Source: Kitasatospora sp. NBC_00315 (lineage in GTDB: Bacteria; Actinomycetota; Actinomycetes; Streptomycetales; Streptomycetaceae). From it: a stretch of 64,000 bases of DNA. A program made the translations under genes and the position numbers. Position 1 is the first letter of the stretch, and each line of letters begins with the position of its first letter. The notes beneath the pieces were generated by a model. The model did no database searches, was not told the origin of the DNA, and saw nothing but the letters and a program-made list of their open reading frames with translations. Positions 8,509 through 20,160 of the stretch are shown here, in pieces. The stretch spans positions 6,138,001 to 6,202,000 of the forward strand of contig NZ_CP108025.1 of the NCBI RefSeq assembly GCF_041435095.1, read 5' to 3'.

Positions 8509-9717
8509 GTGGCAGCACCGCAGAACTACCTCGCAGTCATCAAGGTCGTCGGCATCGGCGGCGGTGGTGTCAACGCCATCAACCGGATGATCGAGGTCGG
8601 TCTCAAGGGCGTCGAGTTCATCGCGATCAACACCGATGCGCAGGCCCTCCTGATGAGCGACGCCGACGTCAAGCTCGATGTGGGCCGTGAACTCACCCGG
8701 GGCCTCGGCGCCGGCGCGAACCCCGAGGTCGGCCGCAAGGCCGCAGAGGACCACCGCGAGGAGATCGAGGAGGTCCTCAAGGGGGCCGACATGGTCTTCG
8801 TGACCGCCGGCGAGGGCGGCGGCACCGGCACCGGCGGCGCGCCCGTCGTGGCCAACATCGCCCGCTCGCTCGGCGCCCTGACCATCGGCGTCGTGACCCG
8901 CCCCTTCACCTTCGAGGGCCGCCGTCGCGCCAACCAGGCCGAGGACGGTATCGCCGGCCTGCGCGAAGAGGTCGACACCCTCATCGTCATCCCCAACGAC
9001 CGGCTGCTGTCCATCTCGGACCGCCAGGTCAGCGTGCTGGACGCGTTCCGCTCCGCCGACCAGGTGCTGCTCTCCGGCGTCCAGGGCATCACGGACCTGA
9101 TCACCACCCCCGGCCTGATCAACCTCGACTTCGCCGACGTCAAGTCGGTCATGTCCGAGGCGGGCTCGGCGCTCATGGGCATCGGCTCCGCCCGCGGGGA
9201 GGACCGCGCCAAGGCGGCCGCCATCATGGCGATCTCCTCGCCGCTGCTGGAGGCCTCCATCGACGGCGCGCGCGGCGTCCTGCTCTCCATCTCCGGCGGC
9301 TCGGACCTCGGACTGTTCGAGATCAACGAGTCGGCCCAGCTGGTCAGCGAGGCCGCCCACCCCGAGGCCAACATCATCTTCGGCGCGGTCATCGACGACG
9401 CGCTCGGCGACGAGGTCCGGGTCACCGTCATCGCGGCCGGGTTCGACGGCGGCCAGCCGCCGGCGATCGTCCGCGACCCGGTGGTCAAGTCGACCCCGGC
9501 CGCCTCGCCCGCCGCCCCCGAGCGCCCGGCCACCCGGCCCTCGTACGGGAGCATCGGCTCGGTGACCTCGCGCTCGGAGGGCGAGTCCGGATCCCGGCAC
9601 TCCGACGGCCCGTCCACCACGACCGCCTCGCCGGTTCCCCCGCAGGTGCAGCCGGCCCGGCAGCCCTACGTGGAGAGTCCCGCCGAGGAACTCGACGTGC
9701 CCGACTTCTTGAAGTGA
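8509..9717 (+). CDS. ftsZ: Cell division GTPase FtsZ
   Basis: 402 residues. Tubulin-like GTPase that polymerises into the Z-ring (sporulation ladders in streptomycetes). The GTP-binding signature EGGGTGTGGAP is at about residues 102-112. RPFTFEGRRR, PNDRLLSI and the T7-loop region NLDFADVKSVM are present. A variable Pro/Ser-rich linker ends in the conserved tail EELDVPDFLK, which binds SepF in actinobacteria. GTG start with AGGCGAGAGG 8 bases upstream. The stop overlaps pgeF by GTGA. Confidence 0.98.
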   Translation: MAAPQNYLAVIKVVGIGGGGVNAINRMIEVGLKGVEFIAINTDAQALLMSDADVKLDVGRELTRGLGAGANPEVGRKAAEDHREEIEEVLKGADMVFVTAGEGGGTGTGGAPVVANIARSLGALTIGVVTRPFTFEGRRRANQAEDGIAGLREEVDTLIVIPNDRLLSISDRQVSVLDAFRSADQVLLSGVQGITDLITTPGLINLDFADVKSVMSEAGSALMGIGSARGEDRAKAAAIMAISSPLLEASIDGARGVLLSISGGSDLGLFEINESAQLVSEAAHPEANIIFGAVIDDALGDEVRVTVIAAGFDGGQPPAIVRDPVVKSTPAASPAAPERPATRPSYGSIGSVTSRSEGESGSRHSDGPSTTTASPVPPQVQPARQPYVESPAEELDVPDFLK

Positions 9718-10448
9718 GGCAGCTCGACGCGCGAAACGGTGCTCACTTCGCCTTCACCGACCGGTGGGGCGGGGTGAGCATTTCGCCGTACGGGGAGCTG
9801 AACCTCGGCGGCGCGGTGGGCGACGACCCGCTCGCCGTCCGGGAGAACCGGCGGATCGCGGCCCGTTCGCTGGGCCTGGATCCGGCGGACGTGGTCTGGA
9901 TGAACCAGGTGCACGGCGCGGACGTGGCGGTGGTGACCGAGCGGCAGCCGCAGGGCGGCGCCCCGACGGTGGACGCGATCGTCACCGACCGGCCGCTGGC
10001 GCTGGCGGTGCTGACCGCCGACTGCACGCCCGTACTGCTGGCGGACCCGGCGGCCGGTGTGGTCGGCGCGGCCCATGCCGGGCGGCCCGGGCTGGCGGCG
10101 GGTGTCGTCCCGGCGGTGGTGCGGGCGATGGTCGATCTCGGCGCCCGGCCGGAGCGGATCACCGCGGCCACCGGCCCGGCGGTCTGCGGCCGGTGCTACG
10201 AGGTTCCGGCCGCACTGCGCGCCGAGGTGGCCGCCCTGGTGCCCGCCGCCCACGGCGAGACCTCCTGGGGGACGCCGGCCCTGGACATCGCGGCCGGGGT
10301 CGAGGAGCAGTTGACCGGTGCGGGAGTCACCGAGTTGGTGCGATCATCTGTCTGCACCCTGGAATCCGCCGATCACTTCTCCTATCGCCGCGAGCAGCGC
10401 ACCGGCCGGCTCGCGAGCTACGTCTGGTTGGGCTCTGAACTCTCATGA
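9714..10448 (+). CDS. pgeF: Laccase-domain (PgeF/YlmD) purine nucleoside phosphorylase/peptidoglycan editing factor
   Basis: 244 residues of the YfiH/YlmD family. Members have been assigned polyphenol oxidase, purine nucleoside phosphorylase/adenosine deaminase, and peptidoglycan-editing roles. Conserved metal-site regions are MNQVHGADVAVV, VLTADCTPVLLADP and GAAHAGRPGLAAG, followed by GPAVCGRCYEVP. It sits between ftsZ and the PLP-homeostasis gene with 4-base overlaps on both sides, the usual actinobacterial order. The direct substrate here is unknown. Confidence 0.88.
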   Translation: MRQLDARNGAHFAFTDRWGGVSISPYGELNLGGAVGDDPLAVRENRRIAARSLGLDPADVVWMNQVHGADVAVVTERQPQGGAPTVDAIVTDRPLALAVLTADCTPVLLADPAAGVVGAAHAGRPGLAAGVVPAVVRAMVDLGARPERITAATGPAVCGRCYEVPAALRAEVAALVPAAHGETSWGTPALDIAAGVEEQLTGAGVTELVRSSVCTLESADHFSYRREQRTGRLASYVWLGSELS

Positions 10449-11233
10449 CGAATGACATCTACGGTCCGTTCCCCGGCGGGCCCGCCTTCCTGGACGCCCT
10501 GACGGACGGTCAGCGGGCTCGCTCTGAGGAGCTCGGGGCCAACCTCGACGCGGTCGAGCGCCGGATCGCCGCGGCCTGCGACGCCGCCGGCCGGGCCCGG
10601 GGCGAGGTCCGGCTGATCGTCGTGACCAAGACCTACCCCGCCGAGGACAGCGCACTCCTGGCCGGACTCGGTGTCACGGACGTGGCGGAGAACCGCGACC
10701 AGGACGCGGCGCCCAAGGCCGAACTGTGCGCGAACCTTCCGCTGGAGTGGCACTTCGTCGGCCAGCTGCAGACCAACAAGGTCCGCTCGGTCGTCCGGTA
10801 CGCGAACCGGGTGCACTCGGTGGACCGGCCGCGCCTGGTCGGCTCGCTGTCGGCGGCGGTGCTCAAGGCCGAGCGGGCCGAGCTGGGTTGCCTGGTCCAG
10901 GTCGCCCTGGACAAGGAGGCCGGCGAGGGCGAGGGCCGGGCGGGCGTCGCCCCGGCGGACGTCGAGGCGCTGGCCGACGCGATCGCCGCCGCGCCCGGGC
11001 TGCGCCTGGACGGTGTGATGACGGTCGCTCCGCTCGCCGGGCCGCTGGCCGGTGATCCGGCCCGGGCTTTCGGGCGGCTGGCGGAAATCTCAACCGTCGT
11101 ACGGGCGACCCATCCTGCTGCCACCATGGTTTCCGCGGGAATGAGCGGCGACCTGGAGCAGGCCGTGGCCGCCGGAGCGACACATGTGCGCGTCGGAACG
11201 GCGGTACTCGGAGTGCGGTCACCCCTCGGGTAA
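10445..11233 (+). CDS. ylmE: YggS/YlmE-type PLP homeostasis protein (PLPBP)
   Basis: 262 residues, fold-III PLP-binding protein without known catalysis that buffers pyridoxal phosphate. The PLP lysine is in LIVVTKTYPAED. Then come VAENRDQDAAPKA, WHFVGQLQTNKVR, VHSVDRPRLV, MTVAPLAG and the phosphate-binding SAGMSGDLEQAVAAGATHVR. An N-terminal extension of about 30 residues (MTNDIYGPFPGG) precedes the domain. ATGA overlap with pgeF. A 206-bp gap follows before sepF, so sepF may have its own promoter. Confidence 0.93.
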   Translation: MTNDIYGPFPGGPAFLDALTDGQRARSEELGANLDAVERRIAAACDAAGRARGEVRLIVVTKTYPAEDSALLAGLGVTDVAENRDQDAAPKAELCANLPLEWHFVGQLQTNKVRSVVRYANRVHSVDRPRLVGSLSAAVLKAERAELGCLVQVALDKEAGEGEGRAGVAPADVEALADAIAAAPGLRLDGVMTVAPLAGPLAGDPARAFGRLAEISTVVRATHPAATMVSAGMSGDLEQAVAAGATHVRVGTAVLGVRSPLG

Positions 11234-11439
11234 CGTCACCGGGTAGTAGATCAGACTGCAGGACAAAACAGGACAGAACCTAGCAGCTTTCCAGAGCGCT
11301 AGCGAACCGTGGATCGCAGCTTCACGACCCCACCAGCCCGCTCGGTCGATTCCCGGGTCGGGCCCCGGGGTCGCGGAATCCGCAGGCGAAGGCCGCCGGT
11401 GACGGAGCCGATCCACCACAGAGCGGAGGAGACAGGAGA

Positions 11440-12042
11440 ATGGCCGGCGCAATGCGCAAGATGGCGGTCTACCTCGGCCTCGTGGAGGACGAGACGTACG
11501 ACGGTCAGGGGTACGACCCCGACGACGACTACGACGCGGACCCCGAGCCGATGCGCACCGGCCGGACCGAGGACATCCCCCGGCCCGCCGCCGCACAGCC
11601 CGCCCCGGTCGCCCAGATCGCCCCGCAGCCCGTTCCGGCCGCGGTCCCGATCCGTCAGGAGACCCCGAGGATGGCCCCAGTGTCGTCCATCACACCCGAA
11701 CGCCGCCAAAACCTGGAGAAGAGCGCCCCGGTGATCATGCCCAAGGTCGTGAACGAACGAGAGCCCTACCGCATCACGACGCTGCACCCCAGGACCTACA
11801 ACGAGGCCCGTACCATCGGGGAACAGTTCCGTGGCGGTACTCCTGTGATCATGAATTTGACCGAGATGGACGACACCGACGCGAAGCGCCTCGTAGACTT
11901 CGCCGCTGGACTCGTCTTCGGTCTGCACGGCAGTATCGAGCGCGTGACACAGAAGGTGTTCCTGCTGTCGCCTGCTAACGTCGATGTCACGGCGGAGGAC
12001 AAGGCTCGTATCGCCGAGGGTGGGTTCTTCAACCAGAGCTGA
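11440..12042 (+). CDS. sepF: Z-ring anchoring protein SepF
   Basis: 200 residues. Membrane-binding N-terminus (MAGAMRKMAVYLGLVED), then an acidic and Pro/Gln-rich linker to about residue 85, then the DUF552 core (PVIMPKVVNEREPYRITTL, NLTEMDDTDAKRLVDFAAG, FLLSPANVDVT). SepF tethers FtsZ to the membrane and substitutes for FtsA/ZipA in actinobacteria. ATG 11440 with AGGAG upstream. It is placed after ylmE and before ylmG as usual. Confidence 0.96.
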   Translation: MAGAMRKMAVYLGLVEDETYDGQGYDPDDDYDADPEPMRTGRTEDIPRPAAAQPAPVAQIAPQPVPAAVPIRQETPRMAPVSSITPERRQNLEKSAPVIMPKVVNEREPYRITTLHPRTYNEARTIGEQFRGGTPVIMNLTEMDDTDAKRLVDFAAGLVFGLHGSIERVTQKVFLLSPANVDVTAEDKARIAEGGFFNQS

Positions 12043-12131
12043 CCCGGCCACGACTGTACGTGTGGATCTGATCGACAGTGAGTTAGCGACAGTTCAGCAG
12101 GCGCGAGCCGAAGTCAGGGAGAGGGAGACGG

Positions 12132-12419
12132 ATGGGGATCGTGGGGGCGGTGCTCGGTTACGCACTGACCGTCTTCCTGGTGTTCCTGCTCTTCCGGCTG
12201 GTCATGGACTGGGTCTTCCAGTTCGCGCGTTCGTGGCGGCCCGGCAAGGCCATGGTTCTGGTCCTGGAGGCCACGTACACTGTCACGGATCCGCCACTCA
12301 AGCTTCTTCGGCGGTTTATCCCGCCGTTGCGTCTCGGGGGCGTGGCGCTCGACCTGTCCTTCTTCGTACTGATGATCATTGTGTATGTCCTGATCTCGCT
12401 CGTGCAGCGCCTGTCGTAG
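12132..12419 (+). CDS. ylmG: YggT/YlmG family membrane protein
   Basis: 95 residues, two membrane segments (about 5-25 and 72-92) separated by a loop containing TDPPLKLLRRFIPP, the YggT signature. Family members affect septum placement or osmotic tolerance, but the biochemical role is unknown. ATG with GGGAGA upstream. It lies between sepF and divIVA and is probably co-transcribed with them. Confidence 0.92.
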   Translation: MGIVGAVLGYALTVFLVFLLFRLVMDWVFQFARSWRPGKAMVLVLEATYTVTDPPLKLLRRFIPPLRLGGVALDLSFFVLMIIVYVLISLVQRLS

Positions 12420-12472
12420 GTGAGCGATGCGACAGGATGCCGGTGTGCCGACGATCACGTTGAGGTGAAGAG

Positions 12473-13843
12473 ATGCCATTGACCCCCGAGGACGTTCGGA
12501 ACAAGCAGTTCACGACCGTCCGCCTGCGCGAAGGCTATGACGAGGACGAGGTCGATGCCTTCCTCGACGAGGTCGAAGCCGAGCTGACCAAGCTGCTCCG
12601 CGAGAACGAGGACCTGCGCGCCAAGCTGGCCGCCGCGACCCGTGCCGCCGCGCAGAACCAGGCCAACATGCGCAAGGAGCCGCCGCAGGACTCGCGTCCC
12701 GGCGCCCCCGTGCCGGCGGCCATATCCGGCCCGCCGGTGCCCGGCCAGCAGCAGGGCCCCGGTCAGCCGATGGGCGGCCCGATGGGCCAGCAGCAGATGG
12801 GCAACCAGCAGCAGCAGATGGGCAACCAGCCGCTGGGCCTGCCCTCCGGCGCTCCGCAGCTGCCCTCCGGCCAGGGCGGCCCGATGGGCCAGCAACAGCA
12901 GCAGCAGCAGATGGGCCAGCCGCAGCAGATGGGCGGCCAGCAGCAGATGGGCACCATGGGCGGCCAGCAGCAGCTGGTGCAGCCGATGGGCGGCCAGATG
13001 CTGCAGCCGATGGGCGGCCCGATGGGCCAGCAGCACGGCCAGCAGATGGGCCAGCAGCACGGTCAGCAGCAGATGGGCGGCCAGCAGCTCCAGCCGATGG
13101 GCGGCCCGATGGGCCAGCAGCAGCAGATGGGCGGCCCGATGGGCGGCCCGATGCAGCAGCAGCAGCCTCCCGGCGGCGACAGCGCGGCCCGTGTGCTCGC
13201 GCTCGCCCAGCAGACCGCCGACCAGGCGATCTCCGAGGCCCGCTCCGAAGCCAACAAGATCGTCGGCGAGGCCCGCAGCCGCGCCGAGGGTCTGGAGCGC
13301 GACGCCCGTGCCAAGGCCGACGCCCTGGAGCGGGACGCGCAGGAGAAGCACCGCGTCGCGATGGGCTCCCTGGAGTCCGCGCGGGCCACGCTGGAGCGCA
13401 AGGTCGAGGACCTGCGGGCGTTCGAGCGCGAGTACCGCACGCGTCTGAAGTCGTACCTGGAGACCCAGCTGCGCCAGCTGGAGTCGCAGGCGGACGACTC
13501 GCTCGCCCCGCCGCGCATCCCGGCCACCGCCTCGCTGCCCCCGGCAGCGTCGTCGATGGCTCCGGCCGGTGCCTCGGCGATGAGCAGCGGTCAGCCGAGC
13601 TTCGGTGGCGGCCAGCAGTCGTTCGGCGGCGGTCCCTCCTTCGGCGGGAACTCCTTCGGCGGCGGGAACCAGCCTTCCTTCGGCGGCGCCGGCCAGGCGT
13701 CCGGCGGATCGGGTGCGCCGCAGATGGCCCCGGCCGGGATGACCCAGCCGATGGCCGCCGTGCGGCCGCAGCCCCCGCAGCCGATGCAGCAGGCGCCGGC
13801 GCCGATGCGCGGCTTCCTGATCGACGAGGACGGCGACAACTAG
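12473..13843 (+). CDS. divIVA: Polar growth scaffold DivIVA/Wag31
   Basis: 456 residues, longer than most homologues. The N-terminal membrane/curvature-binding domain (MPLTPEDVRNKQFTTVRL, about 1-65) is followed by a very long low-complexity Gln/Gly/Met/Pro linker (about 95-235), a heptad-rich coiled coil (about 236-340) and a Gly/Ser/Phe-rich tail with repeated SFGGG. DivIVA marks hyphal tips and organises polarisome assembly in streptomycetes. ATG with GAGGTGAAGAG upstream. A strong hairpin terminator lies directly after the stop. The linker length is the unusual feature. Confidence 0.96.
   Translation: MPLTPEDVRNKQFTTVRLREGYDEDEVDAFLDEVEAELTKLLRENEDLRAKLAAATRAAAQNQANMRKEPPQDSRPGAPVPAAISGPPVPGQQQGPGQPMGGPMGQQQMGNQQQQMGNQPLGLPSGAPQLPSGQGGPMGQQQQQQQMGQPQQMGGQQQMGTMGGQQQLVQPMGGQMLQPMGGPMGQQHGQQMGQQHGQQQMGGQQLQPMGGPMGQQQQMGGPMGGPMQQQQPPGGDSAARVLALAQQTADQAISEARSEANKIVGEARSRAEGLERDARAKADALERDAQEKHRVAMGSLESARATLERKVEDLRAFEREYRTRLKSYLETQLRQLESQADDSLAPPRIPATASLPPAASSMAPAGASAMSSGQPSFGGGQQSFGGGPSFGGNSFGGGNQPSFGGAGQASGGSGAPQMAPAGMTQPMAAVRPQPPQPMQQAPAPMRGFLIDEDGDN
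12755..13160 (+). repeat. GQQQMGG-type coding repeats inside divIVA
   Basis: The DNA repeats short in-frame variants of cagcagatgggc and ccgatgggcggc, encoding about 130 residues of GQQQM, PMGGPMG and related blocks. Copies are imperfect and overlapping. Length variation by slippage or recombination is expected (inference). Confidence 0.85.
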
Positions 13844-13858
13844 TCGCCCAGCGATAAC

Positions 13859-13894
13859 CGAAGGCGCCCCCTCCCGGTGGAGGGGGCGCCTTCG
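13859..13894. terminator. Bidirectional terminator between divIVA and ileS
   Basis: A 16-bp perfect stem (13859-13874 with 13879-13894; inner arm AAGGCGCCCCCTCC) with a CGGT loop. It stands 15 bp after the divIVA stop and between convergent genes, so it probably ends transcripts from both sides. Confidence 0.9.
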
Positions 13895-14063
13895 TGTCCG
13901 CCCGCGGCCGGTGGCGCCGTGGCCGGGCGGGGTGCGCGGTGCCACCGGCCGGGCGCGAGCCCGGGCCGGGGCCCTCGGAGGAACGGCGCCCGGCCCGTGG
14001 GGCGAACGACGCGGCGGCCGCCCGCCCCGGGAGGGGGCGGACGGCCGCCGCGGGCCGTGCGGG

Positions 14064-17192
<3,129 letters not shown>

Positions 17193-17480
17193 ACGGGGCG
17201 TCTACCTCCGGCGGATGCGTTGACTGGCTCCGACGGAGGGACGAGACGGCGTGCCGTCCCGCGGTACCACCCTCCTTGGCCGCGATACTGCCTGCGACCC
17301 ACTTGTTTGGGCTTGCTGCCGGGTCTACCGGGCCCTTGCGGGCCGTTCTTCCGGCGGCTCCGGGGTGATCTTCCCGCCGTGCACACCCCCGGGCTCGCAC
17401 CGTCCCCGGGTCGCTGGTGGCTGCGTACGTCGGTACTCGTCCCATCTGCGCCTTGCAGGCCCAGTGTATCGGCCCCGGCA
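17193..17480 (-). promoter_or_regulatory. Isoleucine T-box riboswitch of ileS
   Basis: Read on the minus strand: an AGUA motif (17437-17434) opposite GAA followed by specifier codon AUC (17369-17367), then the T-box AGGGUGGUACCGCGG (about 17273-17259). Its UGGU can pair with the ACCA end of uncharged tRNA-Ile. The leader ends near the GGAGG ribosome-binding site of ileS (17209-17205) without a clear U-tract terminator. That fits the translational type known for actinobacterial ileS, where tRNA binding frees the ribosome-binding site. The 5' limit is approximate. Confidence 0.88.
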
Positions 17481-17737
17481 AGCCGATTCGGCCCGCGTTC
17501 GTCCGTTCGCGGCCCCGGCCGGCGGGGGCGGCCCGGGCCGCCGGTGATTAGCGGATGACGATCTGGGCACAAGTTGGACAGCGCGCTGCTGGTGGCGGCC
17601 GGGGAGGCCGCCCGGGTGGGAACGACAGGGCGTATCGGTATGTCACATTGTGGCCGGGTTTGATGGGGATTATCGTTCCGGCACTGGAGGCCGCCGGGAA
17701 CCGGCGGCTCGATTCATTCGTAGATGGGGTCGAAGCC
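17481..17737. other. Divergent control region, ileS T-box to DksA-like gene
   Basis: No gene is supported here. It must hold the ileS promoter (minus) and the promoter of the DksA/TraR-like gene (plus). A coding frame is open upstream of the latter but shows no homology. An AT-containing stretch GATTCATTCGTAGAT at 17711-17725 may include a -10 element. No -35/-10 pair was convincing. Confidence 0.5.
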
Positions 17738-18337
17738 ATGGCTGAGAAGGCAACCGGCGCGGGCACCGCCACCAAGCGGGCCCGCAAGGCCGTGGCAGGC
17801 GACCCAGGGGAGGGGACCGTGACCACTACCGCACGGCGCACGACCAGCACCGGAGCCGGACGCGTGGCAGCGCCCGGCCGTACCCGCACACCCGCTGCCA
17901 CCGGCGCCCGAGCGAGCGGCGGCGGCGCGGAGTCGGTGGATCCGGCGGAGCTGCCGGTACGCCCCGGCGAGGACCCGTGGACCTCACGGGAGGTGGCCGA
18001 CCTGCACGCCGAGCTGATCAGCGAGATGGAGCGGCTGCAGGCCGAGATCGACGCCTCCGAGGCCGCGATCACCGGCCTGATGCGCGACTCCAACGACGGG
18101 GCCGGCGACGACCAGGTCGACGCGGGGACGAAGAACATCTCGCGGGAGAGCGAGCTCGCGCTCGCCAACAACGCCCGCGACAGCCTCGCCCAGACCGAGC
18201 GAGCCCTGCTCCGCCTGGAGGGTGTCGGTTTCGGCGTCTGCGAGTCCTGCGGCCAGGCGATCGGGAAGGCCAGGATGCAGGCGTTCCCGCGGGCCACACT
18301 CTGCGTCCAGTGCAAGGCGAAGCAGGAACGGCGGTAA
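17738..18337 (+). CDS. DksA/TraR family zinc-finger protein
   Basis: 199 residues from the ATG at 17738; the frame is open further upstream but without recognisable sequence. An N-terminal Lys/Arg/Ala/Thr-rich tail (about 1-65) precedes an alpha-helical hairpin with a DLHAELISEMERLQAEIDAS coiled segment and a C4 zinc finger: CESC (C168, C171) and CVQC (C189, C192). DksA-type proteins enter the RNA polymerase secondary channel. Streptomycete members have basic tails and sit between ileS and lspA. Whether this one acts with ppGpp is unknown. Confidence 0.85.
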   Translation: MAEKATGAGTATKRARKAVAGDPGEGTVTTTARRTTSTGAGRVAAPGRTRTPAATGARASGGGAESVDPAELPVRPGEDPWTSREVADLHAELISEMERLQAEIDASEAAITGLMRDSNDGAGDDQVDAGTKNISRESELALANNARDSLAQTERALLRLEGVGFGVCESCGQAIGKARMQAFPRATLCVQCKAKQERR

Positions 18338-18531
18338 CCGGGGCGTCGAACGGGGCCGGGCTTGCCGTACGCTCGACCCCGTAACGTCGGCCCTCCCCAA
18401 CCTTCGGCCGGGGAGCCCCATCGGCAGCGGAGCGGATCATCAGTACGCCAGGTTCCCCCAAGACGCGGGACGATTCCGTCCCGACCACCGCTGCCCCGGC
18501 GCAGACGCCCGCCACCGCACCGGAGGACGCC

Positions 18532-19161
18532 GTGCAGCAAGCAGCCGTGGCCGAACCCGCGCCGACCGCCGGGGCCGAGGCCCCGGCGGGCGCCACCGCC
18601 TCGACCGGCGGCGCCCGCCGCCGCCGGATCGGCGTGCTGCTGCTGGTGGCGGTGCTCGCGTACCTGATCGACCTCGGCAGCAAGCTGCTGGTCGTCGCCC
18701 GGCTGGAGGGCCACTCGCCGATCCAGGTGGTCGGCGACGTCGTCACCCTTCAGGTGATCCGCAACGGCGGCGCCGCGTTCGGCATGGGCCAGGCGATGAC
18801 CATCGTCTTCACCATGATCGCCGCCGCCGTCATCGTGGTCATCTGGCGGATCGCCCGCCGCCTGTACAGCCTGCCCTGGGCCGTCGCGCTCGGGCTGCTG
18901 CTCGGCGGGGCGTTCGGGAACCTCACGGACCGGCTGTTCCGGGCACCGCAGGTGTTCCGCGGGCACGTCGTGGACTTCATCTCGGTCCAGCACTTCGCCG
19001 TCTTCAACCTCGCCGACTCCGCCATCGTCTGCGGCGGCATCCTGGTGGTGCTGCTCTCCTTCCGCGGCAGCAACCCGGACGGAACCGCCCACCAGGGCAA
19101 CGCCAAGGCCGGTTCCGCCGCCGAGGGCACCGGCTCCGAGGGCGCGGGCACGGAGGAGTAG
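18532..19161 (+). CDS. lspA: Lipoprotein signal peptidase LspA
   Basis: 209 residues, four membrane segments; type II signal peptidase cleaving prolipoproteins after lipidation. Motifs: YLIDLGSKLLVV, IRNGGAAFGMG, GGAFGNLTDR with catalytic D133 and FNLADSAIVCGG with catalytic D162. Start GTG 18532 has GGAGG 5 bases upstream. The frame remains open back to 18385 and the upstream codons 18427-18447 spell AERIIST, resembling the N-terminus of other streptomycete LspA proteins. There is no ATG, GTG or TTG in that stretch. Confidence 0.92.
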   Translation: MQQAAVAEPAPTAGAEAPAGATASTGGARRRRIGVLLLVAVLAYLIDLGSKLLVVARLEGHSPIQVVGDVVTLQVIRNGGAAFGMGQAMTIVFTMIAAAVIVVIWRIARRLYSLPWAVALGLLLGGAFGNLTDRLFRAPQVFRGHVVDFISVQHFAVFNLADSAIVCGGILVVLLSFRGSNPDGTAHQGNAKAGSAAEGTGSEGAGTEE

Positions 19162-19220
19162 CCGGGCGGGGCGGGGCGGGTGCGTCAGGACCGGCCCCGC
19201 CGTCCGGCATACTCGTACGA

Positions 19221-20159
19221 GTGAGTACCGCAGCGCAGACCCGCAGCCTCCCCGTTCCCGACGGCCTGGAGGGCGAGCGACTCGACGCCGCTCTCGCCCG
19301 GATGTTCGGCTTCTCCCGGACGAAGGCCGCCGAGCTGGCCGCCGACGGCAAGGTGACCATCGACGGGACGACGGCCGGCAAGTCCGACCGGGTGATGGCC
19401 GGATCCTGGCTGGAGGTCGAGATCCCCGCCCCCGCCGCGCCCGTACGGATCGTGGCCGAGCACGTCGAGGGCATGCGCATCGTCCACGACGACGACGACA
19501 TCGTGCTGGTCGACAAGCCGGTCGGCGTGGCCGCCCACCCCAGCCCCGGCTGGACCGGCACCACCGTCATCGGCGGCCTCGCCGCCGCCGGCTACCGGAT
19601 CTCCACCTCCGGCGCGGCCGAGCGCCAGGGCGTCGTGCACCGCCTGGACGTCGGCACCTCCGGGCTGATGGTCGTCGCCAAGTCCGAGCGCGCCTACACC
19701 GACCTCAAGCGGCAGTTCCACGACCGCGTGGTCGAGAAGAAGTACAACGCGCTCGTCCAGGGCCACCCCGACCCGATGAGCGGCACCGTGGACGCGCCGA
19801 TCGGCCGCCACCCCAGCTCGGACTGGAAGTGGGCCGTCACCCAGGCCGGCAAGCCGTCCGTGACGCACTACGACCTGATCGAGGCCTACCGGGCCGCCTC
19901 GCTGCTCGACATCAAGCTGGAGACCGGCCGCACCCACCAGATCCGGGTGCACATGTCGGCGCTGCGCCACCCCTGCGTCGGCGACCTGACCTACGGCGCC
20001 GACCCGACGCTCTCCAAGCGGCTCGGCCTGACCCGGCAGTGGCTGCACGCCGTCTCGCTCGGCTTCGAACACCCCTCGAACGGCGAGTGGGTGCAGTTCG
20101 ACAGCCAGTACCCGGCCGACCTGCAGAAGGCCCTCGACGTCATCTCCTCGGAGTCCTGA
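19221..20159 (+). CDS. rluD: 23S rRNA pseudouridine synthase RluD family
   Basis: 312 residues from GTG 19221. N-terminal S4 RNA-binding domain (DAALARMFGFSRTKAAELAA) and a RluA-type catalytic domain with GVVHRLDVGTSGLMVVAK, catalytic Asp about residue 143, and the downstream GRTHQIRVHM motif. It makes pseudouridines in 23S rRNA (helix 69 for RluD). It follows lspA by 59 bp and precedes a GNAT gene by 1 bp. The longer upstream open frame is a shadow over lspA. Confidence 0.93.
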   Translation: MSTAAQTRSLPVPDGLEGERLDAALARMFGFSRTKAAELAADGKVTIDGTTAGKSDRVMAGSWLEVEIPAPAAPVRIVAEHVEGMRIVHDDDDIVLVDKPVGVAAHPSPGWTGTTVIGGLAAAGYRISTSGAAERQGVVHRLDVGTSGLMVVAKSERAYTDLKRQFHDRVVEKKYNALVQGHPDPMSGTVDAPIGRHPSSDWKWAVTQAGKPSVTHYDLIEAYRAASLLDIKLETGRTHQIRVHMSALRHPCVGDLTYGADPTLSKRLGLTRQWLHAVSLGFEHPSNGEWVQFDSQYPADLQKALDVISSES

Positions 20160-20160
20160 C

